From NCBI RefSeq assembly GCF_010668805.1, contig NZ_WUFT01000021.1, positions 38,930 through 102,929 on the forward strand: 64,000 nucleotides of DNA, in the 5' to 3' direction. The DNA is from Rhizobium phaseoli (lineage in GTDB: Bacteria; Pseudomonadota; Alphaproteobacteria; Rhizobiales; Rhizobiaceae). The notes beneath the pieces are model-generated. The model worked only from the letters and a program-made list of their open reading frames with translations, was not told where the DNA came from and did not search any database. Shown here in pieces: positions 16,609 to 26,910 of this stretch (position 1 is its first letter; every line of letters begins with the position of its first letter). The position numbers and the translations under genes were made by a program.

Positions 16609-17190
16609 GTGTCCATGGTCGAGACAACGAACGGCCCGGGTTTGAACGGGGTGTATCAGGGTCGAGTTTCTGAAGATCCGGACAGCATTGAAGCGAGAAC
16701 CGATCTCAATGATCAGAAAGCCAGATTCTCAGCCGAGATCGCGGCATTGGCGACGGCTGTCCAGGGCGGAGATCTGACGCAGCGGATGAAAGCCGACTAT
16801 GCCGATACGGATCTCTCCCGTTCGGCCGCTATCCTCAATGAGCTGATCATGTCAATTGGCGATAATCTGTCCGATTTCAACGACGCGATGGCTGCTCTCG
16901 CCCACGGGGATCTCCATGGAGGCATGCGAGACAAACCTCGCGGCGCCTTCGGACAATTGCAGAAGAACTTCAATCTCGCCCTAGCGACGATCCGCACGGT
17001 GCTGGGGGAGCGGGGTTCAGACCAGTTTGCCGACAAGGCGACGAGATTTCGCCGGATGCTGGCGGGCTTCAGATCAAACGGGGTCGCTTCCGAAATCCGG
17101 GTCTCCGATGAAGAATCGCGGCCAATTCCTTCGCCTCCCCATGATCTCTGGCTGAAGCTTGCCGATGCGCTGGATGGTTTCTCGGCCTGA
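16609..17190 (+). CDS. HAMP-domain fragment of a methyl-accepting chemotaxis-type protein
   Basis: A 193-residue soluble protein starting with GTG at 16609 (ATG at 16615 also fits). Two tandem HAMP-like units are visible: AEIAALATAVQGGDLTQRMK and MAALAHGDLHGGMRDKPRGAFGQLQKNFNLALATI, the arrangement found in soluble rhizobial chemoreceptors. The MA signalling hairpin that should follow is absent; instead there is a unique 50-residue tail ending LKLADALDGF. It is either the 5' remnant of a chemoreceptor or a free-standing HAMP protein. No che genes are nearby. Confidence 0.6.
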   Translation: MSMVETTNGPGLNGVYQGRVSEDPDSIEARTDLNDQKARFSAEIAALATAVQGGDLTQRMKADYADTDLSRSAAILNELIMSIGDNLSDFNDAMAALAHGDLHGGMRDKPRGAFGQLQKNFNLALATIRTVLGERGSDQFADKATRFRRMLAGFRSNGVASEIRVSDEESRPIPSPPHDLWLKLADALDGFSA

Positions 17191-17245
17191 ACATGACCGC
17201 GCCACAACCGCAATCGCCGTTGTGGCGCGCCAATGTGTTTCGTCG

Positions 17246-18691
17246 TCAGAAGGGGTAATGCTGAGCGGAATCCTCGATCGTGATCCAACGCAGATCGGTG
17301 AATTCGGCGATTGCCGCCTTGCCGCCGAAACGGCCGTAACCGCTGCCCTTGACGCCGCCGAAAGGCATTTGCGCCTCGTCGTGCACGGTCGGGCCATTGA
17401 TATGGCAGATGCCGGATTCGATGCGTGCGGCAACCGCCATCGCCCGCTGGATGTTGCGGCTGAAGACCGCGGAAGACAGGCCGTATTCGGTGTCGTTGGC
17501 GATGCGGATCGCTTCTTCCTCGCCGGAGACGCGAATGATCGGCTTGACCGGGCCGAAGGATTCTTCCGCATAGACGCGCATGTCGGATGTGACGTGATCG
17601 AGCAGCGTCGCCTCGACCACGGTGCCGGAGCGCTTGCCGCCGGCCACAAGTTTTGCCCCCTTGGCCGTCGCATCGGCGATCAACTCCTCCATTTTCTTGG
17701 CGGCGTCGAGGCTGATCAGCGAGCCGAGCACGACGTGGCCGCGCGGATCGCCGGCCGGGAGTTGGCTGGCGCGGGCGGCGAGTTTGGCAACGAACTGATC
17801 GGCGATGGTCTCGTCGACGATGATCCGCTCCGTCGACATGCATATCTGCCCCTGATGCATGAAGGCGCCGAATGTCGCGGCATTGACCGCGCCGTCGATA
17901 TCGGCGTCGTCGAGAATCACTAGCGGGGCCTTGCCGCCGAGTTCGAGGAGGGCAGGCTTGAGGTGCTTGCCGCAGGTCTCGGCGATGATCTTGCCGACTT
18001 TGGTCGATCCGGTGAAGTTGACGCGCTTGACGGCAGGATGGGCGATCAGCGCGGCGACGATCTCAGGCGCATCCTCAGGCGCGTTGGTGATGACGTTGAG
18101 GACGCCGGCCGGCAGGCCGGCTTCGGTCAGTACCGTGGCGATCAGCCGATGCGTGCCCGGGCATTGTTCGGACGCTTTGAGGATGGCGGTGTTGCCGCAG
18201 GCAATCGGCATGGCGATGGCGCGGGTCGCGAGGATGACGGGCGCGTTCCAGGGGGCAATCGCCAGGCAGACGCCGGCCGCCTGACGAACGCCCATGGCGA
18301 GCGTGCCGGGTTTGTTGGAGGGAATGATTTCGCCTGAGATCTGCGTCGTCATGGCGCCGGCCTCACGCAGGATGTTGGCGGCGAACATGACATTGAAGCC
18401 GGCCCAGGGCGCGGTGGCGCCGGTTTCCTCGATCATCAGCCGGGTGAACTCGTCCACCTTGGAATCCATGATGTCTGCGGCCTTCATCAGGATCGCGCGG
18501 CGCTGGCCGGGGCCGGTCTTCGACCAGGTGCCGAAGGCGGCGGAGGCGGCATCGACGGCTGCGGCTGCATCCTCCAGGCTTGCCGCGGCGGCGCGGCTGG
18601 CGAGCTTTTCGGTGAAGGGGTCGATGCGGTCATAGGTCCGGCCGTCGGAGGCCGGGCGGTCTGCGCCGTTGATCAGCAGGGAAATATTCAT
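17246..18691 (-). CDS. NAD(P)-dependent aldehyde dehydrogenase (vanillin/salicylaldehyde dehydrogenase-like)
   Basis: A 481-residue ALDH-superfamily enzyme, usual length. The catalytic Cys284 sits in GQICMSTERI and the general base Glu250 in LELGGKAP; the cofactor loop FTGSTKVG and IAPWNAPVIL are present. GQICMSTERI is typical of aromatic aldehyde dehydrogenases (vanillin, salicylaldehyde, benzaldehyde). The ATG at 18691 follows AAAGGAG. It is the last gene of the operon that begins at 25823 and is a paralogue of the first one. Expected role: oxidation of an aromatic aldehyde such as vanillin to the acid. Confidence 0.88.
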   Translation of the reverse strand: MNISLLINGADRPASDGRTYDRIDPFTEKLASRAAAASLEDAAAAVDAASAAFGTWSKTGPGQRRAILMKAADIMDSKVDEFTRLMIEETGATAPWAGFNVMFAANILREAGAMTTQISGEIIPSNKPGTLAMGVRQAAGVCLAIAPWNAPVILATRAIAMPIACGNTAILKASEQCPGTHRLIATVLTEAGLPAGVLNVITNAPEDAPEIVAALIAHPAVKRVNFTGSTKVGKIIAETCGKHLKPALLELGGKAPLVILDDADIDGAVNAATFGAFMHQGQICMSTERIIVDETIADQFVAKLAARASQLPAGDPRGHVVLGSLISLDAAKKMEELIADATAKGAKLVAGGKRSGTVVEATLLDHVTSDMRVYAEESFGPVKPIIRVSGEEEAIRIANDTEYGLSSAVFSRNIQRAMAVAARIESGICHINGPTVHDEAQMPFGGVKGSGYGRFGGKAAIAEFTDLRWITIEDSAQHYPF

Positions 18692-18713
18692 CGTGGGTCT
18701 CCTTTGAGAACGA

Positions 18714-19499
<786 letters not shown>

Positions 19500-19539
19500 G
19501 AGCATCACCTTTCGCTGGAGAGTCCGGAAGCAAGCCGGC

Positions 19540-20565
19540 TCATTCCTTCCATTTGATCTTGTTCGGACCGGGCAATTTCAGCCGGTAGCCGACGGGCAGA
19601 AGTTGCAGGTCGAAGCGGCGCTCGATTTCGCCCCAAAGGCCGCGCGGCAGATAAAGGGAGAAAATCAGGGCGGTGGCGCCGAGGCCGATCAGGTACCAGA
19701 CGCCGGCTCCGCCGAAGAAGGTCTCGATCATAAAGAACAGAATTGCGCCGAGGATCGCGCCTTCGAACTTGCCGATCCCGCCGACCAGCACCATGAAGAT
19801 CATGTAGGCCGTCCATTGGACGCTGAAATAGGTCTTCGGCTGGAAGGTGGTGGCAGTCGCAAGCCACAGGCCTCCGGCGACCGCGATGCCGAAAGCGGCG
19901 AGCACGAAGAGCAGCCTCTTGGTGGCGATCACGCGCACGCCGACCGAGGTCGCCGCTTCTTCATTGTCGCGGATCGCCTGCATGGCCGCGCCCGCGCGGC
20001 TGCGCATCAGCATGAAGAGCGCACCGAGCAGGGCGGTCATGGCTATCAATGCCAGCCAGTAGATTGTCGCCCGCCGTGTGCCGCTGTCATAGACGTTGAG
20101 CGAGATCAGCGAGGTTCCGGTTTCCCCCTGGATCAGCCGGTCGAGATTGACGAGCAGGTGAGCGAGTTCGGCGATGACCCACATGCCGATTGCGAATTCG
20201 CCGCCCTTCAGCCGCAGCATGAACAGCGAAAGCGGGATCGACAGCACGCCGGTCACGATCGCGGCCGCAAAGAGGGCGATGAAGGGATCGAGCCCGGCAT
20301 CGGCGAGCCGAATGGTGAAATAGGCGCCTAGGCCGAAGAACACCTGTTGGCCGACCGAAACCAGCCCGCCGAAGCCGGCGAGCGCATTCCACATGGCCGC
20401 AAGGATCACATAGATGAACAGGGCCGTCATCCGGTCGATCGCGCCTGCGCCGAGGACGGCGGGTGCGAAGATCAGCAGGACAAGCACCGCGGCCATGGAG
20501 CCAAGCGCCACCCGCGACGATTTTGTCCAGCGCTCTATCGATATTCCGTTGGAGACGAATGTCAT
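19540..20565 (-). CDS. Branched-chain amino acid-type ABC transporter permease (LivM family)
   Basis: A 341-residue inner membrane protein with about eight to ten hydrophobic segments. The LivM hallmarks are AAMWNALAGFGGLVSVGQQVFFGLGAYFT near residues 56-85 and the EAA-like cytoplasmic loop AGAAMQAIRDNEEAATSVGV near 190-210, which contacts the ATPases. The C-terminus is long and basic (RLKLPGPNKIKWKE). The ATG overlaps the TGA of the preceding permease gene (ATGA). In this operon it is more likely to carry an aromatic compound than an amino acid, as known for several LIV-type systems. Confidence 0.87.
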   Translation of the reverse strand: MTFVSNGISIERWTKSSRVALGSMAAVLVLLIFAPAVLGAGAIDRMTALFIYVILAAMWNALAGFGGLVSVGQQVFFGLGAYFTIRLADAGLDPFIALFAAAIVTGVLSIPLSLFMLRLKGGEFAIGMWVIAELAHLLVNLDRLIQGETGTSLISLNVYDSGTRRATIYWLALIAMTALLGALFMLMRSRAGAAMQAIRDNEEAATSVGVRVIATKRLLFVLAAFGIAVAGGLWLATATTFQPKTYFSVQWTAYMIFMVLVGGIGKFEGAILGAILFFMIETFFGGAGVWYLIGLGATALIFSLYLPRGLWGEIERRFDLQLLPVGYRLKLPGPNKIKWKE

Positions 20566-21476
20566 GTCGGGCTCCGGAGACGTGCGCGAAGGTTGAAAAA
20601 CACACCAAGCTTGTCGAGTTGAGGCATGCCGAAGCGGGACAGCCTGACGAAAAGCACCAGCAGGAAGACGGCGTGGCCGCCGATCAGGAAGCCTTGCGGA
20701 TGCAATTGCGCACCGAGCGATTGGGCAAGGCCGAGAGCGATGCCGCCGGCAAGCGTGCCCCACAGCGATCCCGCTCCGCCGATGACTGCCGTCTCGAAAG
20801 CAAAGAGAAGCTGCGGGCCGCCGGCATAGGGGCTGAAAGTTGCCCGCATCCCGAGAAAGGCCCCGGCAATCCCGATGGTGACCATGGTGATTGCGGTGGC
20901 GACGGCATTGACCCTGCGTGCATCGATGCCGACCAATCCAGCCGTGTCGGGATCTTCCGCCGTGGCGCGGATGGCGCGGCCGAGCGCAAACCGGCCGAGG
21001 AAGAACTGCAGTCCCCCGAGAATGAAGACTGCCGTCACCATCATCATCACCGCAAGCTTGCCGACGAAGATATGGCCCGGCAGCTGCCAGGATGCATAGG
21101 AAAGGTTGCCGATGAAGGGCGCGAGCGATCGTGTGTCGGCGCCGAACTGCTCGAACAGCAGATTGTCGATGACGATCGACAGGCCGAAGGTCGTCAGGAT
21201 CGGCAGCAGCGTGCCGCCGCGAGCACTGCGTTCGAGGATGAAGCGCTGCAGCAGCCAGCCGAGGACAGCCATGACGGGCAGCACGATCAGCAGGCCGGCG
21301 AAAGGTGGAATGCCGGCTTTGGCGGCGAGCAGCCACAGCCCATAGGCGGCCGCGATCGCCAGGCTGCCATGGGCGAGATTGATGATCCGCATGACGGAGA
21401 ACATGAAGGACAGGCCGCAGGCGATGACGGCGTAATAGCCGCCGAGCAAGATGCCTTGGATCAGGGTGTTGATCAT
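20562..21476 (-). CDS. Branched-chain amino acid-type ABC transporter permease (LivH family)
   Basis: A 304-residue inner membrane permease. Family features are GILLGGYYAVIACGLSFMFSVMRIINLAHG near the N-terminus, the cytoplasmic loop GRAIRATAEDPDTAGLVGIDARRVN, and the tail ending GGAGSLWGTLAGGIALGLAQ plus a basic end. The ATG lies within the stop of the ATPase gene before it (ATGA overlap) and its own stop overlaps the next start, so the permeases and ATPase are tightly coupled. Forms the channel with the LivM-type partner. Confidence 0.87.
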   Translation of the reverse strand: MINTLIQGILLGGYYAVIACGLSFMFSVMRIINLAHGSLAIAAAYGLWLLAAKAGIPPFAGLLIVLPVMAVLGWLLQRFILERSARGGTLLPILTTFGLSIVIDNLLFEQFGADTRSLAPFIGNLSYASWQLPGHIFVGKLAVMMMVTAVFILGGLQFFLGRFALGRAIRATAEDPDTAGLVGIDARRVNAVATAITMVTIGIAGAFLGMRATFSPYAGGPQLLFAFETAVIGGAGSLWGTLAGGIALGLAQSLGAQLHPQGFLIGGHAVFLLVLFVRLSRFGMPQLDKLGVFFNLRARLRSPT

Positions 21477-22201
21477 GATGCACTCCTTTCGCCGGCGGCC
21501 CGGTGCAATCCGAAATAGGCCTGGGTGACGTGCTCGCGGGTGACTGAGGCAGCCGGCCTGTCGAGGACGATGCGTCCTTCCAGCATGCAGATGACACGGC
21601 TTGCCACGCTCATGGCGCGGGCAAGATCCTGCTCCACGAGCACGATGGTCGTTCCCGACGTTAGCAATGCCTGCAGCTGGGCGTAGACGCGATCGACGAC
21701 CAGGGGCGAAAGTCCGAGCGAGACTTCGTCCAGCAGAAGAATATCGGGATTGCTCATCAGCGCCCGGCCGATGGCGGTCGCCTGCTGTTCGCCGCCCGAG
21801 AGATGCCCGGTCTTGGCGTGGCGGCGGGGTTTGAGGTTCGGGAAGGCGTCGAGGACGCGGTCGACGCTCCACTCGCCCTTGCGACCGCAGCTCTTTCCGA
21901 GAAGCAGGTTCTCTTCCACTGTCATCTGCGAGAAAAGGCGCCGGCCCTCCGGCACCAGGGCGATGCCCTTGGCGATCCGTTTGTGGGAGGGGACGGCGGT
22001 CAGATCTTTATCGTTGAGAAGAACTTGGCCGGAGAATGGAAGATGGGCGCCGGCGATTGATCTGAGCAGCGTCGTCTTGCCGGCGCCATTGGCGCCGACC
22101 AGTGCCAGTACCTCGCCCTTGGCGATATCGAAACTGACGCCGCGCACCGCCTGAAGCAAGCCGTGGCGGACGTCGAGGTCGCGGATGGAGAGGAGGCTCA
22201 T
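21473..22201 (-). CDS. LIV-type ABC transporter ATP-binding protein (LivF family)
   Basis: A 242-residue ATPase, the usual LivF length. Walker A is GANGAGKTTLL (about residues 37-47), the signature is LSGGEQQATAIGRAL (Gln-Ala in place of the more common Gln-Met), Walker B is ILLLDEVSLGLSP and the switch His is replaced by VLVEQDL, as is normal for LivF proteins. The start overlaps the stop of the preceding LivG gene. It powers import through the two adjacent permeases. Confidence 0.88.
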   Translation of the reverse strand: MSLLSIRDLDVRHGLLQAVRGVSFDIAKGEVLALVGANGAGKTTLLRSIAGAHLPFSGQVLLNDKDLTAVPSHKRIAKGIALVPEGRRLFSQMTVEENLLLGKSCGRKGEWSVDRVLDAFPNLKPRRHAKTGHLSGGEQQATAIGRALMSNPDILLLDEVSLGLSPLVVDRVYAQLQALLTSGTTIVLVEQDLARAMSVASRVICMLEGRIVLDRPAASVTREHVTQAYFGLHRAAGERSAS

Positions 22202-22950
22202 GCAGGTGTCCCTCCGAGATAGGCCTTGACCACCTCCGCATTGCTCATGACCATTTTCGGCTCACCGTCGGCGATGATCCTGCCGGCGTCCATGCAGATC
22301 AGCCTTTCCGCCACCTGCAGGAGGATATGGACGATATGTTCGATCCAGACGATGCCGATGCCGCGGCGGCGCAATTCGAGGATCGTTTCCACCAGCTCGC
22401 TCGCCTCGCCATCGGTCAGTCCTCCGCCGATCTCGTCGAGCAGCAGCAGCCTCGGCTGCGTGGCCAGCGCACGGGCAAGCTCCAGGCGTTTGCGATCGAG
22501 AAGGCCGAGCGTGTCGGCCGGGCGGTTGGCGACGTCGAGCATGCCGCAGAGCGTCAGCGAATCCACCACCCGCTGATAGGCCTCGTCGCGGCTTGCGGCA
22601 TTGCCGTGCGATGCGGCGACGAAGACGTTTTCGAAGGTCGTCATGCCGCTGAAGGGTTTGGGAACCTGATGGGTCCGGACGAGCCCGGAGCGGCAGCGCT
22701 CCGCCGCCGTCCGGCTGGTGACATCGGCGCCGTCGAAGGTGATGGTTCCCGCACTTGGCGGGAAGGCGCCGGCAAGCACGCTGAGCAGCGTCGTCTTGCC
22801 CGCACCATTCGGCCCGACGATGCCGACCGCATCGCCATCGCCCATGGAAAAATCCAGGTTTTCCAGGACGACGAGCGCGCCGAACTGCTTGTGGATTCCC
22901 TTGGCCGAGAGAAAGGCTCCCCCCGGCCGATTTTGAGCTAGCTGCTGCAC
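22198..22950 (-). CDS. LIV-type ABC transporter ATP-binding protein (LivG family)
   Basis: A 250-residue ATPase. Walker A is GPNGAGKTTLLSVLAG, the helical region RTHQVPKPFSGMTTFENVFVAA is typical of LivG, Walker B is LLLLDEIGGGLTDGE and the H-loop is WIEHIVHILL. The LSGG signature is replaced by LGLLDRKRLELARAL, a recognised variant in the LivG group. It starts six bases after the stop of the binding-protein gene and overlaps the LivF gene by four bases. Confidence 0.88.
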   Translation of the reverse strand: MQQLAQNRPGGAFLSAKGIHKQFGALVVLENLDFSMGDGDAVGIVGPNGAGKTTLLSVLAGAFPPSAGTITFDGADVTSRTAAERCRSGLVRTHQVPKPFSGMTTFENVFVAASHGNAASRDEAYQRVVDSLTLCGMLDVANRPADTLGLLDRKRLELARALATQPRLLLLDEIGGGLTDGEASELVETILELRRRGIGIVWIEHIVHILLQVAERLICMDAGRIIADGEPKMVMSNAEVVKAYLGGTPA

Positions 22951-22956
22951 TATCCG

Positions 22957-24276
22957 TTATCCGTTATAAGCGATCAGCTTGGCGCCGACCGGAACGTTGG
23001 GGTCGGTGGCGTTTTCGGTGACGACATAGTCGAGCGCGAATTTCGAGCCCTCGGCCGCCTTCACCCATTGCGTGCCGATGATCGGCCCGGGAGAGACGTT
23101 GGCGACCGGGCCGCTGGTGAAGTCGACCTTGCCGGCGATCGTCGTGGTCTTCAGCGTGCTGATCGCTTTGGCCACTGCTTCTTTACTCTTGACGTCGGTG
23201 CTGGCCTTCAGCGCATCGAAGCCGGCATCGATAAGTGCAAGGCTGGCGCCGAGCTGCTGCGTCCACTGTTTGCCGCTTGCGGTTTCGTAACCATCGGCGA
23301 GCTCGGTTCCGGACACACCGGTCAGCGTGGATTTGTAGGGGAAGGCCTTATGCCAGTAGGCGGCGCTGCCGATGTTCATCCCGAGGTCGCCGAGCGCCTC
23401 GATGTCGGAAGGAAACAGGCCTGTCTTGGCGACCTGGCAGATCTTGATCTGCTGGGTCAGACCCTGTTGCGCGGCCTGACGCCAGAAGGCGGCGAAATCT
23501 GGCGGTATCGGGAACGAATTGAAGATCTCGACGCCCTCCTGCCGGAAAAGGGCGATCTGAGCTGTAAAATCGGTGGTTCCGGTTTCATAGGCGCCGGGAT
23601 CGACGATGGTGAAGCCCGCCTTGGCAAGTGCGGGCGCCAGATGGGTGCGGATCGCATTGCCGTCGGCGTCGTTGGGATACATGACGCCGACCTTCTTGTT
23701 GGTCTCGATCAGGTTCCATTGCGAAACATAGGCCTTGTGGAACTCTTCGACGCCAAAGCCGAAATGATAGGTCCACTTGAACGGCGAAGGCGCGCCCGGC
23801 TTGGCGCCGCGGCCGAAATACCAGGCCTCCCAGGGCATTACCGTCGACAGGCAGGGAACGCCGGCCGCTTCACAGGCGTCGGCCACCGGGTTGATGGTTT
23901 CGGGCGTCGAGACGGCGAGCATCAGGTCGATCGCCTGGTTGTTGATCAGGTCCTTCGCCAATTGACCGGCGCGTGAGGGATCGGACTGGGTGTCCTGGTC
24001 GAGGATCTCCACCTTCCAGGTCTTGCCGCCAGCCTGCAGGCCGTTCGCCAGCGCCTTGCGCGCGAGGTCGAGCACGTAACCGTCCGTCTCGCCGAAGCCG
24101 CCGAGCGGGCCGGTGCGCGGGCTGATGAAGCCGACCTTCAGCGTATCGCCGCTTTGAGCGAAGGCCGTGCGACCGGAGAGCGCCAGTGCTGTTCCCCCGG
24201 CTGCGGCCGATGCGATGAAAGAGCGGCGAGTGAGCGATGCCGCGTTAAATTTTCCGCTGCGGAAAATGCCGTTCAT
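22957..24276 (-). CDS. LIV-type ABC transporter solute-binding protein with Tat-like signal
   Basis: A 439-residue periplasmic binding protein of the Leu/Ile/Val-binding family. The ATG at 24276 follows AGGGAGGA. Residues about 14-40 form a twin-arginine-type signal (LTRRSFIASAAAGGTALALSG ending FAQS). The mature part shows LKVGFISPRTGPLGGFGETDGYVLDLARKAL and DTQSDPSRAGQLAKDLINNQ, the LivK pattern. Binders of this subgroup often take aromatic or other non-amino-acid ligands. Located between an ALDH and the transport genes. The ligand is inferred from neighbours: a phenylpropanoid alcohol, aldehyde or acid. Confidence 0.87.
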   Translation of the reverse strand: MNGIFRSGKFNAASLTRRSFIASAAAGGTALALSGRTAFAQSGDTLKVGFISPRTGPLGGFGETDGYVLDLARKALANGLQAGGKTWKVEILDQDTQSDPSRAGQLAKDLINNQAIDLMLAVSTPETINPVADACEAAGVPCLSTVMPWEAWYFGRGAKPGAPSPFKWTYHFGFGVEEFHKAYVSQWNLIETNKKVGVMYPNDADGNAIRTHLAPALAKAGFTIVDPGAYETGTTDFTAQIALFRQEGVEIFNSFPIPPDFAAFWRQAAQQGLTQQIKICQVAKTGLFPSDIEALGDLGMNIGSAAYWHKAFPYKSTLTGVSGTELADGYETASGKQWTQQLGASLALIDAGFDALKASTDVKSKEAVAKAISTLKTTTIAGKVDFTSGPVANVSPGPIIGTQWVKAAEGSKFALDYVVTENATDPNVPVGAKLIAYNG

Positions 24277-24347
24277 GAAATCATTCCTCCCTCTTGATGC
24301 AGACCTCTTGAGCCTGCTCCCATTGTTCATCCCGGCCGATCTGGTGA

Positions 24348-25823
24348 TCAGATCGGGTAGTGTCGTTTTCCCGATGCCATGGTGATCCATCTCAGCTCGG
24401 TGAATTCGTCGATCGCGGCCTTGCCGCCGAAGCGCCCGTAGCCGCTTGATTTGACGCCGCCGAACGGCATCTGTGGTTCGTCGGAAACTGTGGCCTCATT
24501 GATGTGGCAGATGCCGGATTCGAGCCGCATGGCGACGGCAAGCGCGGCATTGACGTCGGCGCTGAAAACGGCGGCCGAAAGGCCATATTCATTGTCATTC
24601 GCGACCGTCACGGCCTCGTCAACGCTGCCGACCCGGACGATCGCCGCGACCGGTCCAAAACTCTCTTCGCTGTAGATGCGCATGGCCGGCGTCACGTGAT
24701 CGATGACGGTCGCGTCCATCAGCGTCCCGTGGGCCTGACCGCCGCAGACGAGGACGGCACCCTTCTGCAGCGCGTCGTCGATCAGCGACCTGACGCGGCG
24801 CACAGCCTCCGCGTTGATCAGCGTCCCGAGCGGCGTGTTGCCGTCCGCTGGGTGGCCTGCGACGAGGGTCGCGGCTTTCCTCCCGAACTTGCCGACGAAG
24901 TGGTCGGCGATCTCGTCCATCAGGATGATCCGCTCCGTCGACATGCAGATCTGGCCCTGGTTCATGAAGGCGCCGAAGGCGGCGGCGCTGACGGCTTCGT
25001 CGATATCGGCGTCGGCAAGCACGATGAACGGCGCCTTGCCGCCGAGTTCGAGCAGGCAGCGCTTCAAATGCCTTGCCGAGGCTTCGGCGATGATCCTGCC
25101 GACACGGGTGGAGCCGGTGAAGTTGATGCGGCGCACGGCCGGATGGGCGATCAGGGCGGCGACGACCGCAGCGGCATCGCTCGGCGCGTTAGAGACGACA
25201 TTAACGACGCCGCGCGGGAAACCGGCATCTCGCATGATGTCGCCGATCAGGCCATGGGTCTTCGGGCAAAGCTCGGAGGCTTTCAGGACAACGGTGTTGC
25301 CGCAGGCAAGCGGCATGGCGACGGCGCGGGTGCCGAGAATGATCGGCGCATTCCAGGGGGCGATGCCGACGCAGACGCCGGCCGGCTGGCGCACCGCCAT
25401 CGCGAGGTTGCCGGGAATGCCCGACGGAATGAGTTCGCCCGATATTTGCGTGGTCATCGCCGCCGCCTCGCGAAGAATTTCGGCGCCGAGCCCGCAATTG
25501 ATCGCTGCCCATTGTGCGGTGGCGCCGGTTTCGCCGGTCATGGCGGCAATAAGCTCCGGCGCGCGGGCCTCCAGCAGGTCGGCCGCGGCATTCAGCAGCC
25601 TGCGCCGTTCGCCGGGGCCGGTCTGTGACCAATCGGGAAAGGCGGCAGCGGCCGCATTGGCTGCCCGCGTCATGTCGGCGACGGATCCTGCCGAAGCGAT
25701 GGTTGCGACATCCCCGGTCAACGGATCGATGCGTTCGAAGATGGTCCCTTCGGAAGCCTCCAGCGCCTCGTTGTTGATCATCAGCTTTGCCAAAAACACC
25801 GTTTCACCCCGCATTGTTGCCAT
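24348..25823 (-). CDS. NAD(P)-dependent aldehyde dehydrogenase, paralogue of the operon's last gene
   Basis: A 491-residue ALDH with Glu259 (LLELGGKAP) and catalytic Cys293 (NQGQICMSTERI), NAD loop FTGSTRVG and IAPWNAPIIL. It is clearly paralogous to the ALDH at 17246-18691, sharing RYGRFGGKAA-like and HYP C-terminal ends. It opens the operon opposite an AraC regulator. The first ATG (25823) lacks a clear ribosome site; later starts at 25814 or 25778 are possible. Vanillin- or salicylaldehyde-dehydrogenase-like by motif. Two such enzymes in one operon may act on different aldehydes of one pathway. Confidence 0.86.
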   Translation of the reverse strand: MATMRGETVFLAKLMINNEALEASEGTIFERIDPLTGDVATIASAGSVADMTRAANAAAAAFPDWSQTGPGERRRLLNAAADLLEARAPELIAAMTGETGATAQWAAINCGLGAEILREAAAMTTQISGELIPSGIPGNLAMAVRQPAGVCVGIAPWNAPIILGTRAVAMPLACGNTVVLKASELCPKTHGLIGDIMRDAGFPRGVVNVVSNAPSDAAAVVAALIAHPAVRRINFTGSTRVGRIIAEASARHLKRCLLELGGKAPFIVLADADIDEAVSAAAFGAFMNQGQICMSTERIILMDEIADHFVGKFGRKAATLVAGHPADGNTPLGTLINAEAVRRVRSLIDDALQKGAVLVCGGQAHGTLMDATVIDHVTPAMRIYSEESFGPVAAIVRVGSVDEAVTVANDNEYGLSAAVFSADVNAALAVAMRLESGICHINEATVSDEPQMPFGGVKSSGYGRFGGKAAIDEFTELRWITMASGKRHYPI

Positions 25824-25986
25824 GGGGAGAAGACGAGCGGACGCTGCAGCCCGAAAGCTGTTTAAGCGTTGCCGCGTCTGTCGGAATGCCTCCTCCCAAA
25901 GGCTGATGACGACAAGTTACGCCGATCATCTGCGGATGGAATGCGATTTATTGGGTTAATATTGTAATTATCCGGCGATTGTTGCA

Positions 25987-26910
25987 ATGTTTGATGGAAG
26001 CGGAGGAGAGGCTTTGGCGACGGACGGGGGCATTCATCACTATGCCAGGGGCGAGTGGCATGCGCCGTCGCTGTCGCATCGGCGCATCCGTCTTCAGAAG
26101 GGGCTCTATGCCGATTTCCACCATTTCCTTCTGCTCGGGGAGGGGCGGGCCGAGCTTCACTTCGACAGCGGCGAAGATCGGCCGTTGCACGGACCGTTGC
26201 TTGCCTTCCTGCCGCCTCAGGCTCGCTGCGATCTGTCGATTTCTGCCGGAACCGCGGCCCATCTCGTCGGAACCTCGCCGCAGATTATGGTCGATGCGAT
26301 CGGCGACAAGGTCGAATCCTATTCGCTGCGAATCTTCACCGAGCAGCGCAGGCTGGTCGAGGCATTGGATCCCCTGCTGATAGTCGAAATCAGTCCGCTG
26401 ATTTTGGGCTTCGTCCGGGAACTCAGTGATCCCTCGCGCTCCTCCTGGATGGTGGCGTCTGCCTATATCAGGTTGATCCTGATGGCGCTGTGGCGCGGGG
26501 ATGGCGAGAGAAGCGAGCCGCGCGGGCAGGGCGAAACCGGATCGATCCTGCAAAGATATCGGCAACTGGTCGAGGCCGGCTTCCGCCAGCACCGGCCGAT
26601 CAGCGACTATGCCGCGGAGTTGGGCGTCACCGCCGACCGGCTTCATTCGATCTGCCAAAGGGGGCTCGGCCGTTCGCCGATCCAGCTTTTACACGAGCGC
26701 GTGGTGCATGAGGCAAAACTCAGACTGGAACGTTCGGCCCGAAATATCCAGGAAATCTCCGACAGCCTCGGCTTTCGCGACCCGACCTATTTCAGCCATT
26801 TCTTCAAACGCAAGACCGGCCTTTCCCCCGCCGGCTACCGCGACATCGCCCGCGCTTCCGCCGGCTCGGAAAACAGCATGCTGTCTTCGGGTTATGCCGA
26901 TTGGCCTTAG
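25987..26910 (+). CDS. AraC-family regulator divergent from the aromatic uptake operon
   Basis: A 307-residue regulator. The N-terminal 190 residues are a cupin-like ligand domain with IRLQKGLYADFHHFLLLGEGRAELHF. The C-terminal AraC DNA-binding domain spans about 200-290: ISDYAAELGVTADRLHSICQRGLGRSPIQLLHERVVHEAKLRLERS, then IQEISDSLGFRDPTYFSHFFKRKTGLSPAGYR. It is divergent from the ALDH-SBP-LIV-SDR-ALDH operon across 163 bases, the usual place for its activator. An ATTG-TTG-CAAT palindrome overlaps its own start (25978-25988). Confidence 0.87.
   Translation: MFDGSGGEALATDGGIHHYARGEWHAPSLSHRRIRLQKGLYADFHHFLLLGEGRAELHFDSGEDRPLHGPLLAFLPPQARCDLSISAGTAAHLVGTSPQIMVDAIGDKVESYSLRIFTEQRRLVEALDPLLIVEISPLILGFVRELSDPSRSSWMVASAYIRLILMALWRGDGERSEPRGQGETGSILQRYRQLVEAGFRQHRPISDYAAELGVTADRLHSICQRGLGRSPIQLLHERVVHEAKLRLERSARNIQEISDSLGFRDPTYFSHFFKRKTGLSPAGYRDIARASAGSENSMLSSGYADWP

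Noticed and set aside
19540..25823. The LIV-type system as a plain branched-chain amino acid importer
   Set aside because: It is sandwiched between aromatic-type ALDHs and an SDR in one tight operon, and the LIV family is known to include aromatic-compound importers; an amino-acid role is possible but less likely.
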